This document shows positions 25,898 through 33,965 of a stretch of 64,000 bases of DNA, in pieces. Both the position numbers and the translations under genes were made by a program. Origin of the DNA: Actinoplanes solisilvae (lineage in GTDB: Bacteria; Actinomycetota; Actinomycetes; Mycobacteriales; Micromonosporaceae); NCBI RefSeq assembly GCF_003999975.1, contig NZ_RJAC01000005.1, positions 372,001 through 436,000 on the forward strand. The letters run 5' to 3'. The notes beneath the pieces are model-generated. The model was not told where the DNA came from, did no database searches, and was given only the letters and a program-made list of their open reading frames with translations. The first letter of the stretch is position 1, and each line of letters opens with the position of its first letter.

Positions 25898-27323
25898 GAG
25901 CTTCCCCCAGGCGTACGGCTGCCTCGGCGAGCCGGTCCGGCGGGTGCGCGGCATAGCCGAGAACCAGGCCCGGCGGACCCGGCTCCATCCGGTGCCACGA
26001 GAGCGGATGGACGACCACACCGTACGCCGCCGCGCGCTGGGCCAGAGCCGTGTCGGGCTCATCGCCGTCCAGCATGATCAGGAAGTGCAGGCCCGCCGCG
26101 ACCCCGGTCACCCGGGCCTGGGGCAGGTGGCGGCGCAGGCCTTCGAGCAGCGCGTCACGGCGGCGGCGCTGACGGGTGCGCACGTTGCGAAGGTGCCGCT
26201 CGTAGTCGCCGGTCGCGAGCAGCCGGGCCAGCACGAGCTGCGGCAGCGCGGGATTGCCGAGATCGCTGTCGTGCTTCGCGGTCAGCAGGGCGGGCTGCAT
26301 GCGGCGCGGGGCGATCAGCCAGCCGAGCCGCATCCCCGGGGCCAGAGACTTCGAGACACTTCCCGCGTACGCCACGTGGTCGGGCGCGGAGCCCTGCAGC
26401 GCGGCCACCGGAGCGCGGTCGTAGCGGTGCTCGGCGTCGTAGTCGTCCTCGATGATCAGGCCGCCGGCCGCCGCCCACGCGAGCAGCGCGCGCCGGCGGG
26501 CGGGGCTGAGCACGACGCCGGTCGGGAACTGGTGGGCCGGGGTGAGCACGGCCGCGGGTTGGGTGAGCGCGTCGACGACGAGCCCTTCGGCATCGACGGG
26601 GACGGGCTCAGGTCGTACGCCCCAATGTTCGAGCTGGTCGCGCGCGCCTCGGGAACCGGGGTCCTCGACCGCGACGGCCGTCGTGCCGGACGCGTGCAAC
26701 GTCTGCGCCAGCAGGGCGAGGGCCTGCGCGACGCCGCCCACCACGATCACGTCGTCGGGCTCGGCGCGGACGCCCCGGGTGCGGGCCAGCCAACCGGCCA
26801 GCTCGGCGCGCAGCTTCGGGGTGCCGCCGGGATCGCCGTAGCCCAGATCGGACGCGGTGATCTCGTTGAGCACCGCCCGTTCGGCGCGCAGCCACGCCGT
26901 ACGGGGAAAGGCTGATAAATCAGGAATGCCGGGGGACAGGTCGAGGCCTTCGGCGGGTGGGAGCGGCAGGCGCAGGGTCTCGAGGGAGCGGCGGCGGTCG
27001 GAGGGCGCGTCGCGGACGTGCGGATGCGCGATGATCGACGTGCCGGCGCCGGTGCGGGCCGCGGCGAGGCCCTCGTCGATGAGCCGCTGATAGGCGTCGA
27101 CGACCACGCCGCGGGAGACCTGCAACTCGGCCGCGAGTTGCCGGGTGGGCGGGAGCTTCTCGCCGGGCGCGAGCCGCCCGTTGGCCACAGCCTCGCGCAG
27201 CCCGTCGGCCAGCCAGCCGGTCAGGCCCTTGGCCGGCGCCTCGTCGGGCCGTAGCTGCAGGAAGTCCGAGCCGGGAATTGGTCCCCCTGGGTCGCCGTCG
27301 ATTGGTCCTTCAAAGCGGACCAT
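25878..27323 (-). CDS. MocR-family regulator (GntR helix-turn-helix fused to aminotransferase fold)
   Basis: A 481-residue PLP-dependent transcription factor. The winged helix is at about 30-98 (LPPTRQLAAELQVSRGVVVDA region). The fold-I aminotransferase domain follows, with Lys325 (GSVSKSLAPG) for PLP and the acidic IIEDDYD at 290-296. Members such as PdxR and GabR sense amino compounds through PLP. The gene is divergent from an EamA exporter with only 21 bases between starts, and TGGTCC operator-like repeats overlap its first codons, so it very likely controls the exporter. ATG 27323 is chosen because upstream sequence overlaps the exporter gene. Confidence 0.92.
   Translation of the reverse strand: MVRFEGPIDGDPGGPIPGSDFLQLRPDEAPAKGLTGWLADGLREAVANGRLAPGEKLPPTRQLAAELQVSRGVVVDAYQRLIDEGLAAARTGAGTSIIAHPHVRDAPSDRRRSLETLRLPLPPAEGLDLSPGIPDLSAFPRTAWLRAERAVLNEITASDLGYGDPGGTPKLRAELAGWLARTRGVRAEPDDVIVVGGVAQALALLAQTLHASGTTAVAVEDPGSRGARDQLEHWGVRPEPVPVDAEGLVVDALTQPAAVLTPAHQFPTGVVLSPARRRALLAWAAAGGLIIEDDYDAEHRYDRAPVAALQGSAPDHVAYAGSVSKSLAPGMRLGWLIAPRRMQPALLTAKHDSDLGNPALPQLVLARLLATGDYERHLRNVRTRQRRRRDALLEGLRRHLPQARVTGVAAGLHFLIMLDGDEPDTALAQRAAAYGVVVHPLSWHRMEPGPPGLVLGYAAHPPDRLAEAAVRLGEALSRRAR
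27277..27322. promoter_or_regulatory. Probable MocR operator (ATTGGTCC repeats)
   Basis: ATTGGTCC occurs at 27277-27284 and again at 27301-27308, a 24-bp direct repeat. The second copy also forms an inverted pair with GGACCA at 27317-27322 (TGGTCC-N8-GGACCA). MocR proteins are known to bind such direct plus inverted half-sites. The sites cover the 5' end of the MocR gene and would overlap the exporter promoter. The arrangement is seen; binding is inferred. Confidence 0.65.
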
Positions 27324-27344
27324 ATCGCGCCCAGCATCGGTGGT

Positions 27345-28259
27345 GTGAAGACAAATCTGCTGCCCGCGCTGGCCGGGGCGACCGGGATGACATTCGTCGG
27401 CGGCAGCGTCGCCGTGTCGGGCTTCCTCGCCGACGCGCCCTCGCTGACCATCCAGGCTTTGCGGTACGCCGTGGCGTGCGGGCTCCTGCTGCTGTACTCC
27501 CGCGTCGCCGGGAAGCGGGTGCTCCGCCCACGCGGCCGTGAGTGGCTCTGGCTGTGCGGGGTCGTGCTCACCGGCATGATCATCTTCAATGTGGCCCTGG
27601 TGCAGGGCTCGCGCCACGCCGAACCGGCCGTGCTCGGGGTCGCGGTGGCCTGCGTGCCGTTGCTGCTCGCGGTGGCCGGACCGCTGCTGGAGGGGCGTTC
27701 ACCCGCCCGGCGGCTGATCGTGGCGGCGCTGGTGGTGACGGCCGGGGCGGCGCTCGTGCAGGGACTGGGCCGCACCGATGGCGTGGGCCTGCTGTGGGCG
27801 CTGGTGACGTTCGCCTGCGAGGCCGGCTTCACGCTGCTGGCCGTGCCGGTGCTGGGCCGCCACGGGCCCCTGGGAGTGTCGGTGCACTCGACGTGGATCG
27901 CCGCGGTCGCCTTCGGGATCGGCGGTGTCGTCGGCGAGGGGCCGGCCGCGGTGCTGCGCCTGCGGCTCGACGACGTGCTGGCCGGGGTCTACCTGGCCGT
28001 CGCGGTCACCGCCGTGGCGTTCGTCCTCTGGTACACGTGCGTTCAGCGGCTCGGCTCCGCGCGGGCGGGCCTGCTGACCGGCATCGCCCCGATCTCGGCC
28101 GCGGTTGTCGGCGTGGCCCTCGGCGGCCCGATGCCCGGCTTGCCGGTGTGGCTCGGCGTGGCTGTTGTCGCCGGAGGCTTGGCCCTCGGCTTCCGCCCCC
28201 ACCCGACACCTCAGGACGCGACAGCCCCAAACCACGCGATGGCCAGCGCCACCTCCTGA
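27345..28259 (+). CDS. EamA/DMT-family transporter
   Basis: A 304-residue membrane protein with about ten helices in two EamA repeats, the layout of drug/metabolite exporters. The second repeat carries the AGLLTGIAPISAAVVGVALGG segment usual for helix 9/10 (shown here as landmark GIAPISAAVVG). The GTG start lies 21 bases from the divergent MocR start, implying that the exporter is the regulator's main target. Such pairs often export amino acids or related metabolites; the substrate is unknown. A weak GGGCGT/ACGCCC hairpin follows at 28307-28321. Confidence 0.88.
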   Translation: MKTNLLPALAGATGMTFVGGSVAVSGFLADAPSLTIQALRYAVACGLLLLYSRVAGKRVLRPRGREWLWLCGVVLTGMIIFNVALVQGSRHAEPAVLGVAVACVPLLLAVAGPLLEGRSPARRLIVAALVVTAGAALVQGLGRTDGVGLLWALVTFACEAGFTLLAVPVLGRHGPLGVSVHSTWIAAVAFGIGGVVGEGPAAVLRLRLDDVLAGVYLAVAVTAVAFVLWYTCVQRLGSARAGLLTGIAPISAAVVGVALGGPMPGLPVWLGVAVVAGGLALGFRPHPTPQDATAPNHAMASATS

Positions 28260-28580
28260 CACACAAGCCACGGTGTCACCGAGTTCTCCCCGCACGATCG
28301 AGGGCGGGGCGTCTCACGCCCGAAACCCGCTTACGGCCGGCTGCTCATCTGGCGCCCGAATCCTGTTCTCGTTCGGCCGGACGGGGCGGATGCTTCGGTG
28401 GCCGGCCGCGCGGGGCGGGTCGGCCATGCTTGAGCCGCCTCGGTCGAGCGCAGGCCCGGGGCGGTCGAGCGCAGGCCCGGGGCGGTCGAGCGCAGGCCCG
28501 GCGCGGGCGCAGGGGGCGCGGGGGACGACGGTCTGCAACTGCGGGGAGCGAGGTGTTGGAGGAGACGTACAAAGTGGGTT
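28260..28580. other. Intergenic region with a tandem repeat, no supported gene
   Basis: Between the convergent exporter and serine hydrolase genes. Apart from the hairpin at 28307-28321 and the 21-bp tandem repeat at 28442-28504, nothing functional is visible; the frames across it are repeat-driven. Confidence 0.5.
28442..28504. repeat. Three tandem 21-bp repeats
   Basis: The unit GGTCGAGCGCAGGCCCGGGG plus C occurs at 28442-28462, 28463-28483 and 28484-28504, the last with one change. Being a multiple of three it leaves several frames open on both strands, which explains the spurious reading frames here. Confidence 0.85.
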
Positions 28581-29885
28581 TCATGCCAGGTGGTGCGGGT
28601 CACGGCTGAAGACGAAGGTGGCGATGTCCAGGGCTGAGACGGCGCCGTCCTCCGCCCGCAGTATTTGCAGGATCTCGCCCTCGTTGTCGCCGGTGATGCC
28701 GCGCCAGCGGTCGGGCCCCTCGCGGGTGAACCGTGTGCTGTGGTTGGGGCCGGTCATGTCCAGTGCCTCGCCGTCGGCGGTGATCTCGAACTCGCGGCCC
28801 ATCCACCACCAGCGACCGACGACCGTGGCGGCTTCCCCGGTCGGCGCGGCGGGCGGCAGCCAGGGCAACGGCAGCGTGGGCTCGGCCTCGACCGCCGCGG
28901 TGAGGGCTTCCAGGGCGACGTCCTTGATCGTTGTGCCCGTGAGCCCGTACGAGTTGGCGAAGGAGATCACCCCGAGCCGGCTGCGGCGGTGCACGGCGAA
29001 CTGCGCGACGTAGCCGGGCATCGAGCCGCCGTGCCCGACGTAGACGCGTTCGCCGACGCGGTAGAGCTGCGGACCGAGGCCGTGGCCGCCGGTCCACGAC
29101 TCGAGGTCGCTGATCACGACCGGGGCGCACATCTCGTCGACCGTCTCGCGGGCCAGCACGGTCGGGGCGGGGTCGGTCCAGAAGGCGGCCCACTTGGCCA
29201 TGTCGGTGATCGTCGACCAGAGCTGGCCGGCCGGAGCCATCGCCCCCGAGTCGAGACGCGGCTCCTCGTGCAGCGAGCCGTCCAGCGCGTGGACGACATA
29301 ACCGCGGGCGAACGGCTCGACCGGGTTGTAGCTGGTGCGCTTCATGCCCAGCGGGTCGAGCACGCGCTTGCCGGCCAGCGTCGCCCAGCTCTCGCCGGTG
29401 ACGCGTTCCAGCACGGCGCCGAGCAGGCCGTACGCCAGGTTCGAGTAGCGGTAGCGGCGGAACGGCGGGCCGGCGACCTTCTCGTAGCCGAGTTCGGCCA
29501 GCAGCTTGTCGACGTCGCCGCCCGGGGCGCGTTCCCACCAGGGCCCGTCGGGTTCGCGCTGCAGGCCGGAGACGTGCCCGAGCAGCTGGCGCAGGGTCAC
29601 GCCGCCGATCGGCGTACCGGGCAGATGGCGGTAGAGCAGGTCGTCCAGGGCGAAGAATCCCTCGTCGCGCAGTTGCAGGACGAGCGCGGCGGTGATCGTC
29701 TTGGTGATCGAGCCCAGGCGGTACTGGGTCTTCGCGTCGGGGCGTGGTTGCTCGCCCGCGAAGACCTGGTGAAGCACCGCGCGATCCCGCACGATCGCCA
29801 GGGCGAGAGACGGCGTACGCCCCTCGGCCTGGGCTCGGACGGCGATCTCCTCGACCCGTCGGCCGGTCTCCGGCAGCAGCGACAC
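28581..29885 (-). CDS. Beta-lactamase-fold serine hydrolase (class C/esterase type)
   Basis: A 434-residue penicillin-binding-protein-like hydrolase without a signal peptide. The nucleophile motif is Ser59-Ile-Thr-Lys62, the Tyr147-Ser148-Asn149 motif is intact, and HGGSMPG near residue 290 stands in for KTG. A lipocalin-like C-terminal extension (GRWWWMGREFEITADG onward) is common in D-aminopeptidase/esterase relatives. Cytoplasmic esterase or peptidase activity is likelier than antibiotic resistance. GTG start with GAGAGGG upstream. Confidence 0.88.
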   Translation of the reverse strand: MSLLPETGRRVEEIAVRAQAEGRTPSLALAIVRDRAVLHQVFAGEQPRPDAKTQYRLGSITKTITAALVLQLRDEGFFALDDLLYRHLPGTPIGGVTLRQLLGHVSGLQREPDGPWWERAPGGDVDKLLAELGYEKVAGPPFRRYRYSNLAYGLLGAVLERVTGESWATLAGKRVLDPLGMKRTSYNPVEPFARGYVVHALDGSLHEEPRLDSGAMAPAGQLWSTITDMAKWAAFWTDPAPTVLARETVDEMCAPVVISDLESWTGGHGLGPQLYRVGERVYVGHGGSMPGYVAQFAVHRRSRLGVISFANSYGLTGTTIKDVALEALTAAVEAEPTLPLPWLPPAAPTGEAATVVGRWWWMGREFEITADGEALDMTGPNHSTRFTREGPDRWRGITGDNEGEILQILRAEDGAVSALDIATFVFSRDPHHLA

Positions 29886-30038
29886 GGTGGACCCTCTCGA
29901 TATACGACTGGTGGGTATAACTTCGCTTCGCCGATATGGCTACGCGGCCGGGGTCCGCTTTGATGGCAGTTCCGTGACATTTTCGGCGAACGCCCACGGA
30001 GCGTCGCCGGACGTGCGCGGGCATGACACGATCGATGT

Positions 30039-30488
30039 GTGGAAGCAGTCCTTTGGATCGTGTTGGGCATCGCCTTGGCGATCGCCGAGGCTTTCACGGC
30101 CACGTTCTTGATCATTTTCTTCGGGATCGGGGCTTTCGCCGCGGCTGGGGCGGCTGCCCTCGGCGCGCCCCTGCTGGTTCAGGTCATCGTCTTCGCGCTC
30201 GTCTCCGGGCTGTCGGTGGGGGCGCTCCGCCCGATCATCCTGCGGCACGCCAAGCCGGCGCTCGAGACGGGGGACACCCCGTTCGGCATCGAGGCGATCG
30301 AGGGCACCCATGCCACCGTTCTCGAAGAAGTCGACGGCGCGCACGGCATGATCAAGATTGACGGCGAGCACTGGCAGGCCCGCTCGTTCGACGGCCACGA
30401 GAAGTACCTTCCGGGCGAACGCGTCCGGGTCATCAAGGTCAACGGCGCCACGGCGATCGTCTGGCGCGACGATCTGCCCAACATATAG
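30039..30488 (+). CDS. NfeD-family membrane protein (short type)
   Basis: A 149-residue protein: two or three membrane helices in residues 1-65 followed by an OB-fold domain (about 85-145, with DGEHWQARSF and GERVRVIKVNG). Short NfeD proteins are partners of SPFH proteins in membrane microdomains, and the SPFH gene follows after 11 bases, forming an operon. The GTG start at 30039 places the first helix at the very N-terminus. Confidence 0.9.
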   Translation: MEAVLWIVLGIALAIAEAFTATFLIIFFGIGAFAAAGAAALGAPLLVQVIVFALVSGLSVGALRPIILRHAKPALETGDTPFGIEAIEGTHATVLEEVDGAHGMIKIDGEHWQARSFDGHEKYLPGERVRVIKVNGATAIVWRDDLPNI

Positions 30489-30499
30489 AGAGGAGTGCC

Positions 30500-31633
30500 A
30501 TGGAAGCTGTGATCGGCGTCCTCATCATCGTGATCGTGGTGTTTGCCATCGTCACGCTGCTCCGGTCCGTCCGCATCGTCCCGCAGCAGCGCATGGATGT
30601 GGTCGAGCGCCTCGGAAAGTACAAGCGGACCCTCAGCCCGGGCCTCAACCTGCTGGTGCCGTTCGTCGACTCGGTACGCAGCAAGGTCGACATGCGCGAG
30701 CAGGTGGTCTCGTTCCCGCCGCAGCCCGTGATCACGTCCGACAACCTGGTCGTCTCGATCGACACGGTGCTCTACTTCAAGGTCGTCGACCCGGTCCGCG
30801 CGACGTACGAGATCTCCAACTTCCTGCAGGCGATCGAGCAGCTCACGGTCACCACCCTGCGTAACGTCATCGGCTCGCTCGACCTCGAGCGCGCCCTGAC
30901 CAGCCGCGAAGAGATCAACCGTCACCTCTCGACGGTGCTCGACGAGACCACCGGCCGCTGGGGCATCAAGGTCACCCGGGTCGAGATCAAGGCGATCGAG
31001 CCCCCGCCGAGCATCCGCGACTCGATGGAGAAGCAGATGCGCGCCGAGCGGGAACGCCGCGCCACGATCCTCAACGCCGAGGGCCACAAGCAGGCCCAGA
31101 TCCTCACGGCCGAGGGTGAGAAGCAGGCCGCGGTGCTGCGCGCCGACGGTGACCGCCAGTCGCGCATCCTGCAGGCCGAGGGCCAGGCCAAGGCCATCCG
31201 TACGGTGTTCGACGCGATCCACCAGGCCAACCCGTCGCAGAAGGTGCTGGCCTACCAATACCTCCAGGCCCTGCCGCAGATCGCGAACGGCACCGCCAAC
31301 AAGGTGTGGATCGTGCCGACCGAGCTGACCAAGGCCCTCGAGGGCATGGGCGGCGCGCTGGGCGGCCTGGCCAACATGGTCGGCGACGTGCCGTCGGCCT
31401 CGGTCAACTCCGAGTCGGTCGAGCGCGAGGCCGCCGCCGCGGCCGAGGCGGCCGCCCGCGAGGCGGAGAAGGTCAACGACCAGGTCCGTGTCGCCGAGGC
31501 CCAGGTCAGCGGCGACCCCGACAAGACCACCATCCTGCCGCAGCCCGAGCTGTCGGCCGGCGAACCGATCCCGCCGTCGGCCGCCCTGGGCAGTGCCGAC
31601 TACAACGGCGCGGTCGACCGAGAACGCGCCTGA
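30500..31633 (+). CDS. SPFH/band-7 (stomatin-like, QmcA) protein
   Basis: A 377-residue flotillin/stomatin-type scaffold. One N-terminal membrane helix (4-22), the SPFH domain (about 23-190, with LSPGLNLLVPFVD and ITSDNLVVSIDTVLYFKV as landmarks), a coiled-coil stretch rich in Ala, Glu and Gln (175-235), and an acidic, Ala-rich tail. It is paired with NfeD as in many bacteria and probably organises a membrane microdomain or assists a protease. A strong terminator follows. Confidence 0.94.
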   Translation: MEAVIGVLIIVIVVFAIVTLLRSVRIVPQQRMDVVERLGKYKRTLSPGLNLLVPFVDSVRSKVDMREQVVSFPPQPVITSDNLVVSIDTVLYFKVVDPVRATYEISNFLQAIEQLTVTTLRNVIGSLDLERALTSREEINRHLSTVLDETTGRWGIKVTRVEIKAIEPPPSIRDSMEKQMRAERERRATILNAEGHKQAQILTAEGEKQAAVLRADGDRQSRILQAEGQAKAIRTVFDAIHQANPSQKVLAYQYLQALPQIANGTANKVWIVPTELTKALEGMGGALGGLANMVGDVPSASVNSESVEREAAAAAEAAAREAEKVNDQVRVAEAQVSGDPDKTTILPQPELSAGEPIPPSAALGSADYNGAVDRERA

Positions 31634-31637
31634 CACG

Positions 31638-31665
31638 AATGGCCGGCCCCACGGGGCCGGCCATT
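31638..31665. terminator. Bidirectional stem-loop terminator
   Basis: A perfect 13-bp inverted repeat, 31638-31650 (AATGGCCGGCCCC) with 31653-31665, and two central bases. It separates the convergent SPFH and RNA methyltransferase genes, ending one base before the latter's stop codon. Confidence 0.88.
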
Positions 31666-31666
31666 C

Positions 31667-32479
31667 TCATATGTCCTCGTCGTCGCGGCCCAGCTCCCAG
31701 AAGGCGACAGCGGCCGCGGCGGCCACGTTGAGCGAGTCGACGTTGCGCCGCATCGGGATCTTGACGGGCACGTCGCTGGCCGCCATCGCGTGCTTCGACA
31801 GGCCGGGGCCCTCGGCGCCGAGCAGCAGCGCGGCCTTGCGCCGCTGGTCGCCGGTGAGCCGCTGCAACGGCACCGCCTCGGGCGCCGGAGTCAGGGCCAG
31901 CACGGTGAAACCGCTGTCCCGCAGAAGTTGCAGCCCGTCGGGCCAAGGTTCCAGCCGCGCGTACGGCACCGCGAAGACCTCGCCCATGCTGACCCGCACG
32001 CTCCGCCGGTAGAGCGGGTCGGCGCACGTCGGGGAGAGCAGGACGGCGTCGATGCCGAGCGCGGCCGCGCCCCGGAACACCGCGCCGATGTTGGTGTGGT
32101 TGTTGACGTCTTCCAGCACGGCCACGCGACGGGCGGTGGCGATCACGTCTTTCGCCTCCCGCAGTGGTTCGCGGTGGAACGAGGCCAGGACGCCGCGGTG
32201 CACGTGGAAGCCGGTGGCCTTCTCGAGCACGGCGGGGGTGGCCGCGTAGATCGGGGCGTCGCCGGGCAGGTCGGCGATCTGATCGGTGCGTTTCGCGTCG
32301 ATCAGATAGGACCGGGGGCGGTAGCCGGCCCGCAGCGCGCGGCGCAGCACCAGCTCACCTTCGGCGATGAACAACCCGTTGGGTGGCTCCCACTTCGTAC
32401 GCAGTTCGAGGTCGGTCAGGGCGCGGTAGTCGCCGAGGCGGTCGTCGTCGGGCTCGGTGATGAGGTGAACGTCGGGCAC
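31667..32479 (-). CDS. TrmH/SpoU-family RNA 2'-O-methyltransferase
   Basis: A 270-residue SPOUT methyltransferase acting on rRNA or tRNA ribose. The N-terminal L30e-like substrate-binding domain covers about 15-105. The knot domain shows motif 1 NNHTNIGAVFRGAAAL, motif 2 LLLGAEGPGLS and motif 3 IPMRRNVDSLNVAAAAAV, which together form the SAM site and dimer interface. The RNA target is unknown. It follows the RibD-like gene by five bases. Confidence 0.93.
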   Translation of the reverse strand: MPDVHLITEPDDDRLGDYRALTDLELRTKWEPPNGLFIAEGELVLRRALRAGYRPRSYLIDAKRTDQIADLPGDAPIYAATPAVLEKATGFHVHRGVLASFHREPLREAKDVIATARRVAVLEDVNNHTNIGAVFRGAAALGIDAVLLSPTCADPLYRRSVRVSMGEVFAVPYARLEPWPDGLQLLRDSGFTVLALTPAPEAVPLQRLTGDQRRKAALLLGAEGPGLSKHAMAASDVPVKIPMRRNVDSLNVAAAAAVAFWELGRDDEDI

Positions 32480-32484
32480 GGCGC

Positions 32485-33072
32485 TCAGTCGACCCGGTAG
32501 GTCAGGTGGGTGGCGTGGCCCGACACGCGCACGTGGACCTGGCGCAGGTTGCGAGGCACGGCGCCCTCGAACAGCCGGGTGCCCCCGCCGAGCAGCACCG
32601 GGGCCAGATGGAGACGGACCTCGTCGACCAGGCCCGCGTCGATCGCCCCGCGGACGGTCGTGCCGCCGCCCATGATGACCACGTCGCGGTCGTCGGCCAG
32701 GGCGATGGCCTTGTCGACGGCGCTGGCCAGGCCGTCGACGACGAACGTGAAGCGGTCGGCCAGGCGGACCTCGGCCGGCGGCGTGCGGGTGACGACCAGG
32801 ACGGGCGGCTGCGCGGCCAGGTCGGCGCCGTAGCCCATGTCGTCGCTCCAGCCCCCGGGGCCGTCGACGATGTCGAACAGGGCGCGGCCCATGATGACCG
32901 CGCCGGTCGCGTCGGTCGTCTCGCTCAGGACGGCGCGGTCGATCGCGTCGCCGTCGAGCGCCCAGGTGTGCAGGCCCTCACCGCCCCGGCCCAAGCCCTG
33001 GCCAGGACCGGGATCAGGGCCCGTGACGAACCCGTCCAGCGACACCGAGATGTCGGCGACCACCTTGGCCAT
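32485..33072 (-). CDS. Dihydrofolate-reductase-fold protein (RibD C-terminal type)
   Basis: A 195-residue NADPH-binding reductase-like protein. It starts MAKVVADISVSLDGFVTG and shows VIMGRALFD, VVTRTPP, VIMGGGTTVRGAIDAGLVDE and the LLGGGTRLF hairpin usual for this family. Members are often annotated 'dihydrofolate reductase family'; real substrates are unknown. ATG 33072 is preceded by GGAAGGAG. It is in an apparent operon with the methyltransferase downstream. Confidence 0.9.
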   Translation of the reverse strand: MAKVVADISVSLDGFVTGPDPGPGQGLGRGGEGLHTWALDGDAIDRAVLSETTDATGAVIMGRALFDIVDGPGGWSDDMGYGADLAAQPPVLVVTRTPPAEVRLADRFTFVVDGLASAVDKAIALADDRDVVIMGGGTTVRGAIDAGLVDEVRLHLAPVLLGGGTRLFEGAVPRNLRQVHVRVSGHATHLTYRVD

Positions 33073-33139
33073 GCCCGCTCCTTCCGCCGGCCCCGGAGGT
33101 CCCGGGCCTGGAGCGAGCATGCCATTCGGGTACGACGTT

Positions 33140-33805
33140 TCAGTGCTTGGGGATGAGCCGGCTGCCCGTCCAGGCCAGCCCGGTGCCCGCCGCGAGCAGC
33201 AGCAGAGCGCCGACGGTGGGCAGCGGGCGCTGGGCGTGTGCTCCGGCGCCGATGGCCACGGCGGCCAGCATGAGCAGCACGCCGTCGGCCGGGTTGACCA
33301 GGCGGGAGCGGAACACGGCCCAGCCCAGCAGCACCCAGCCGGCGCCGACGGCGGCGGTCGCGGCTACCTCGACCAGCCGCAACTGGTCGGCGGGGAGTGG
33401 GGAGCCGGCGGCGGCCGTGCCGGTCGGCAGGGCGGCCAGCGGCAGGGTCACGACGAGACCGGCCAGGCCGATCAGCAGGCCGAGCAGGGCGAAGTGGCGG
33501 GAGCGGGCGCCGGCGAGCAGGCCGGCCAGGGCGATCATCGCGACGGCCGACAACCAGTCGCCGGCCACCGTGACCAGCAGAGGGCCGGGCGCAGTGTCGA
33601 TGCCGAGAGTGGTCCAGCCGTGCAACAGGGCCGCCGCGGGCAGCGCCCAGAGAGCCAGACGCGCGTAACGCCGCACACCCCAGACCCACACAGCTTCCCG
33701 TACGGGGAGACGGTGCTCGTCGTCCGTGGAACCGGCACCGCCGACCCAGGCGGGAGATACGCGCAGCGGTCGTCCACTCGCTGTCTGCTGATGGCTGGTG
33801 CTCAT
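33140..33805 (-). CDS. Integral membrane protein of unknown function
   Basis: A 221-residue protein with a 45-residue soluble N-terminus and six predicted membrane helices between about residues 48 and 215. I do not recognise a family. I chose ATG 33805 (MSTSHQQTASG) because upstream sequence looks non-coding. It lies 67 bases upstream of the RibD-like gene in the same direction. Divergent from the MalY gene. Confidence 0.65.
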   Translation of the reverse strand: MSTSHQQTASGRPLRVSPAWVGGAGSTDDEHRLPVREAVWVWGVRRYARLALWALPAAALLHGWTTLGIDTAPGPLLVTVAGDWLSAVAMIALAGLLAGARSRHFALLGLLIGLAGLVVTLPLAALPTGTAAAGSPLPADQLRLVEVAATAAVGAGWVLLGWAVFRSRLVNPADGVLLMLAAVAIGAGAHAQRPLPTVGALLLLAAGTGLAWTGSRLIPKH

Positions 33806-33965
33806 GGTCGTGCCTTCATGGCTCCGCCTCGTGGGCTCAAGCCGAGCGGCTCGGGGGCACCGTCGGGATCCTGGGTGCAGCCTTCCAGCCGCCGGACGGA
33901 CTCGCAGCGGATTCTCAGAAATCCCCCGCCGGGAAACTGTCGTAGGCGAGGCGGAGGATGTCCGC

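Noticed and set aside
28314..28603. Several overlapping frames on both strands in the gap after the EamA gene
   Set aside because: All derive from the 21-bp tandem repeat; none has a plausible start signal or family.
28581..29885. A beta-lactamase conferring antibiotic resistance
   Set aside because: No signal peptide, the C-terminal lipocalin-like extension and the HGG motif fit an esterase/D-aminopeptidase relative better.
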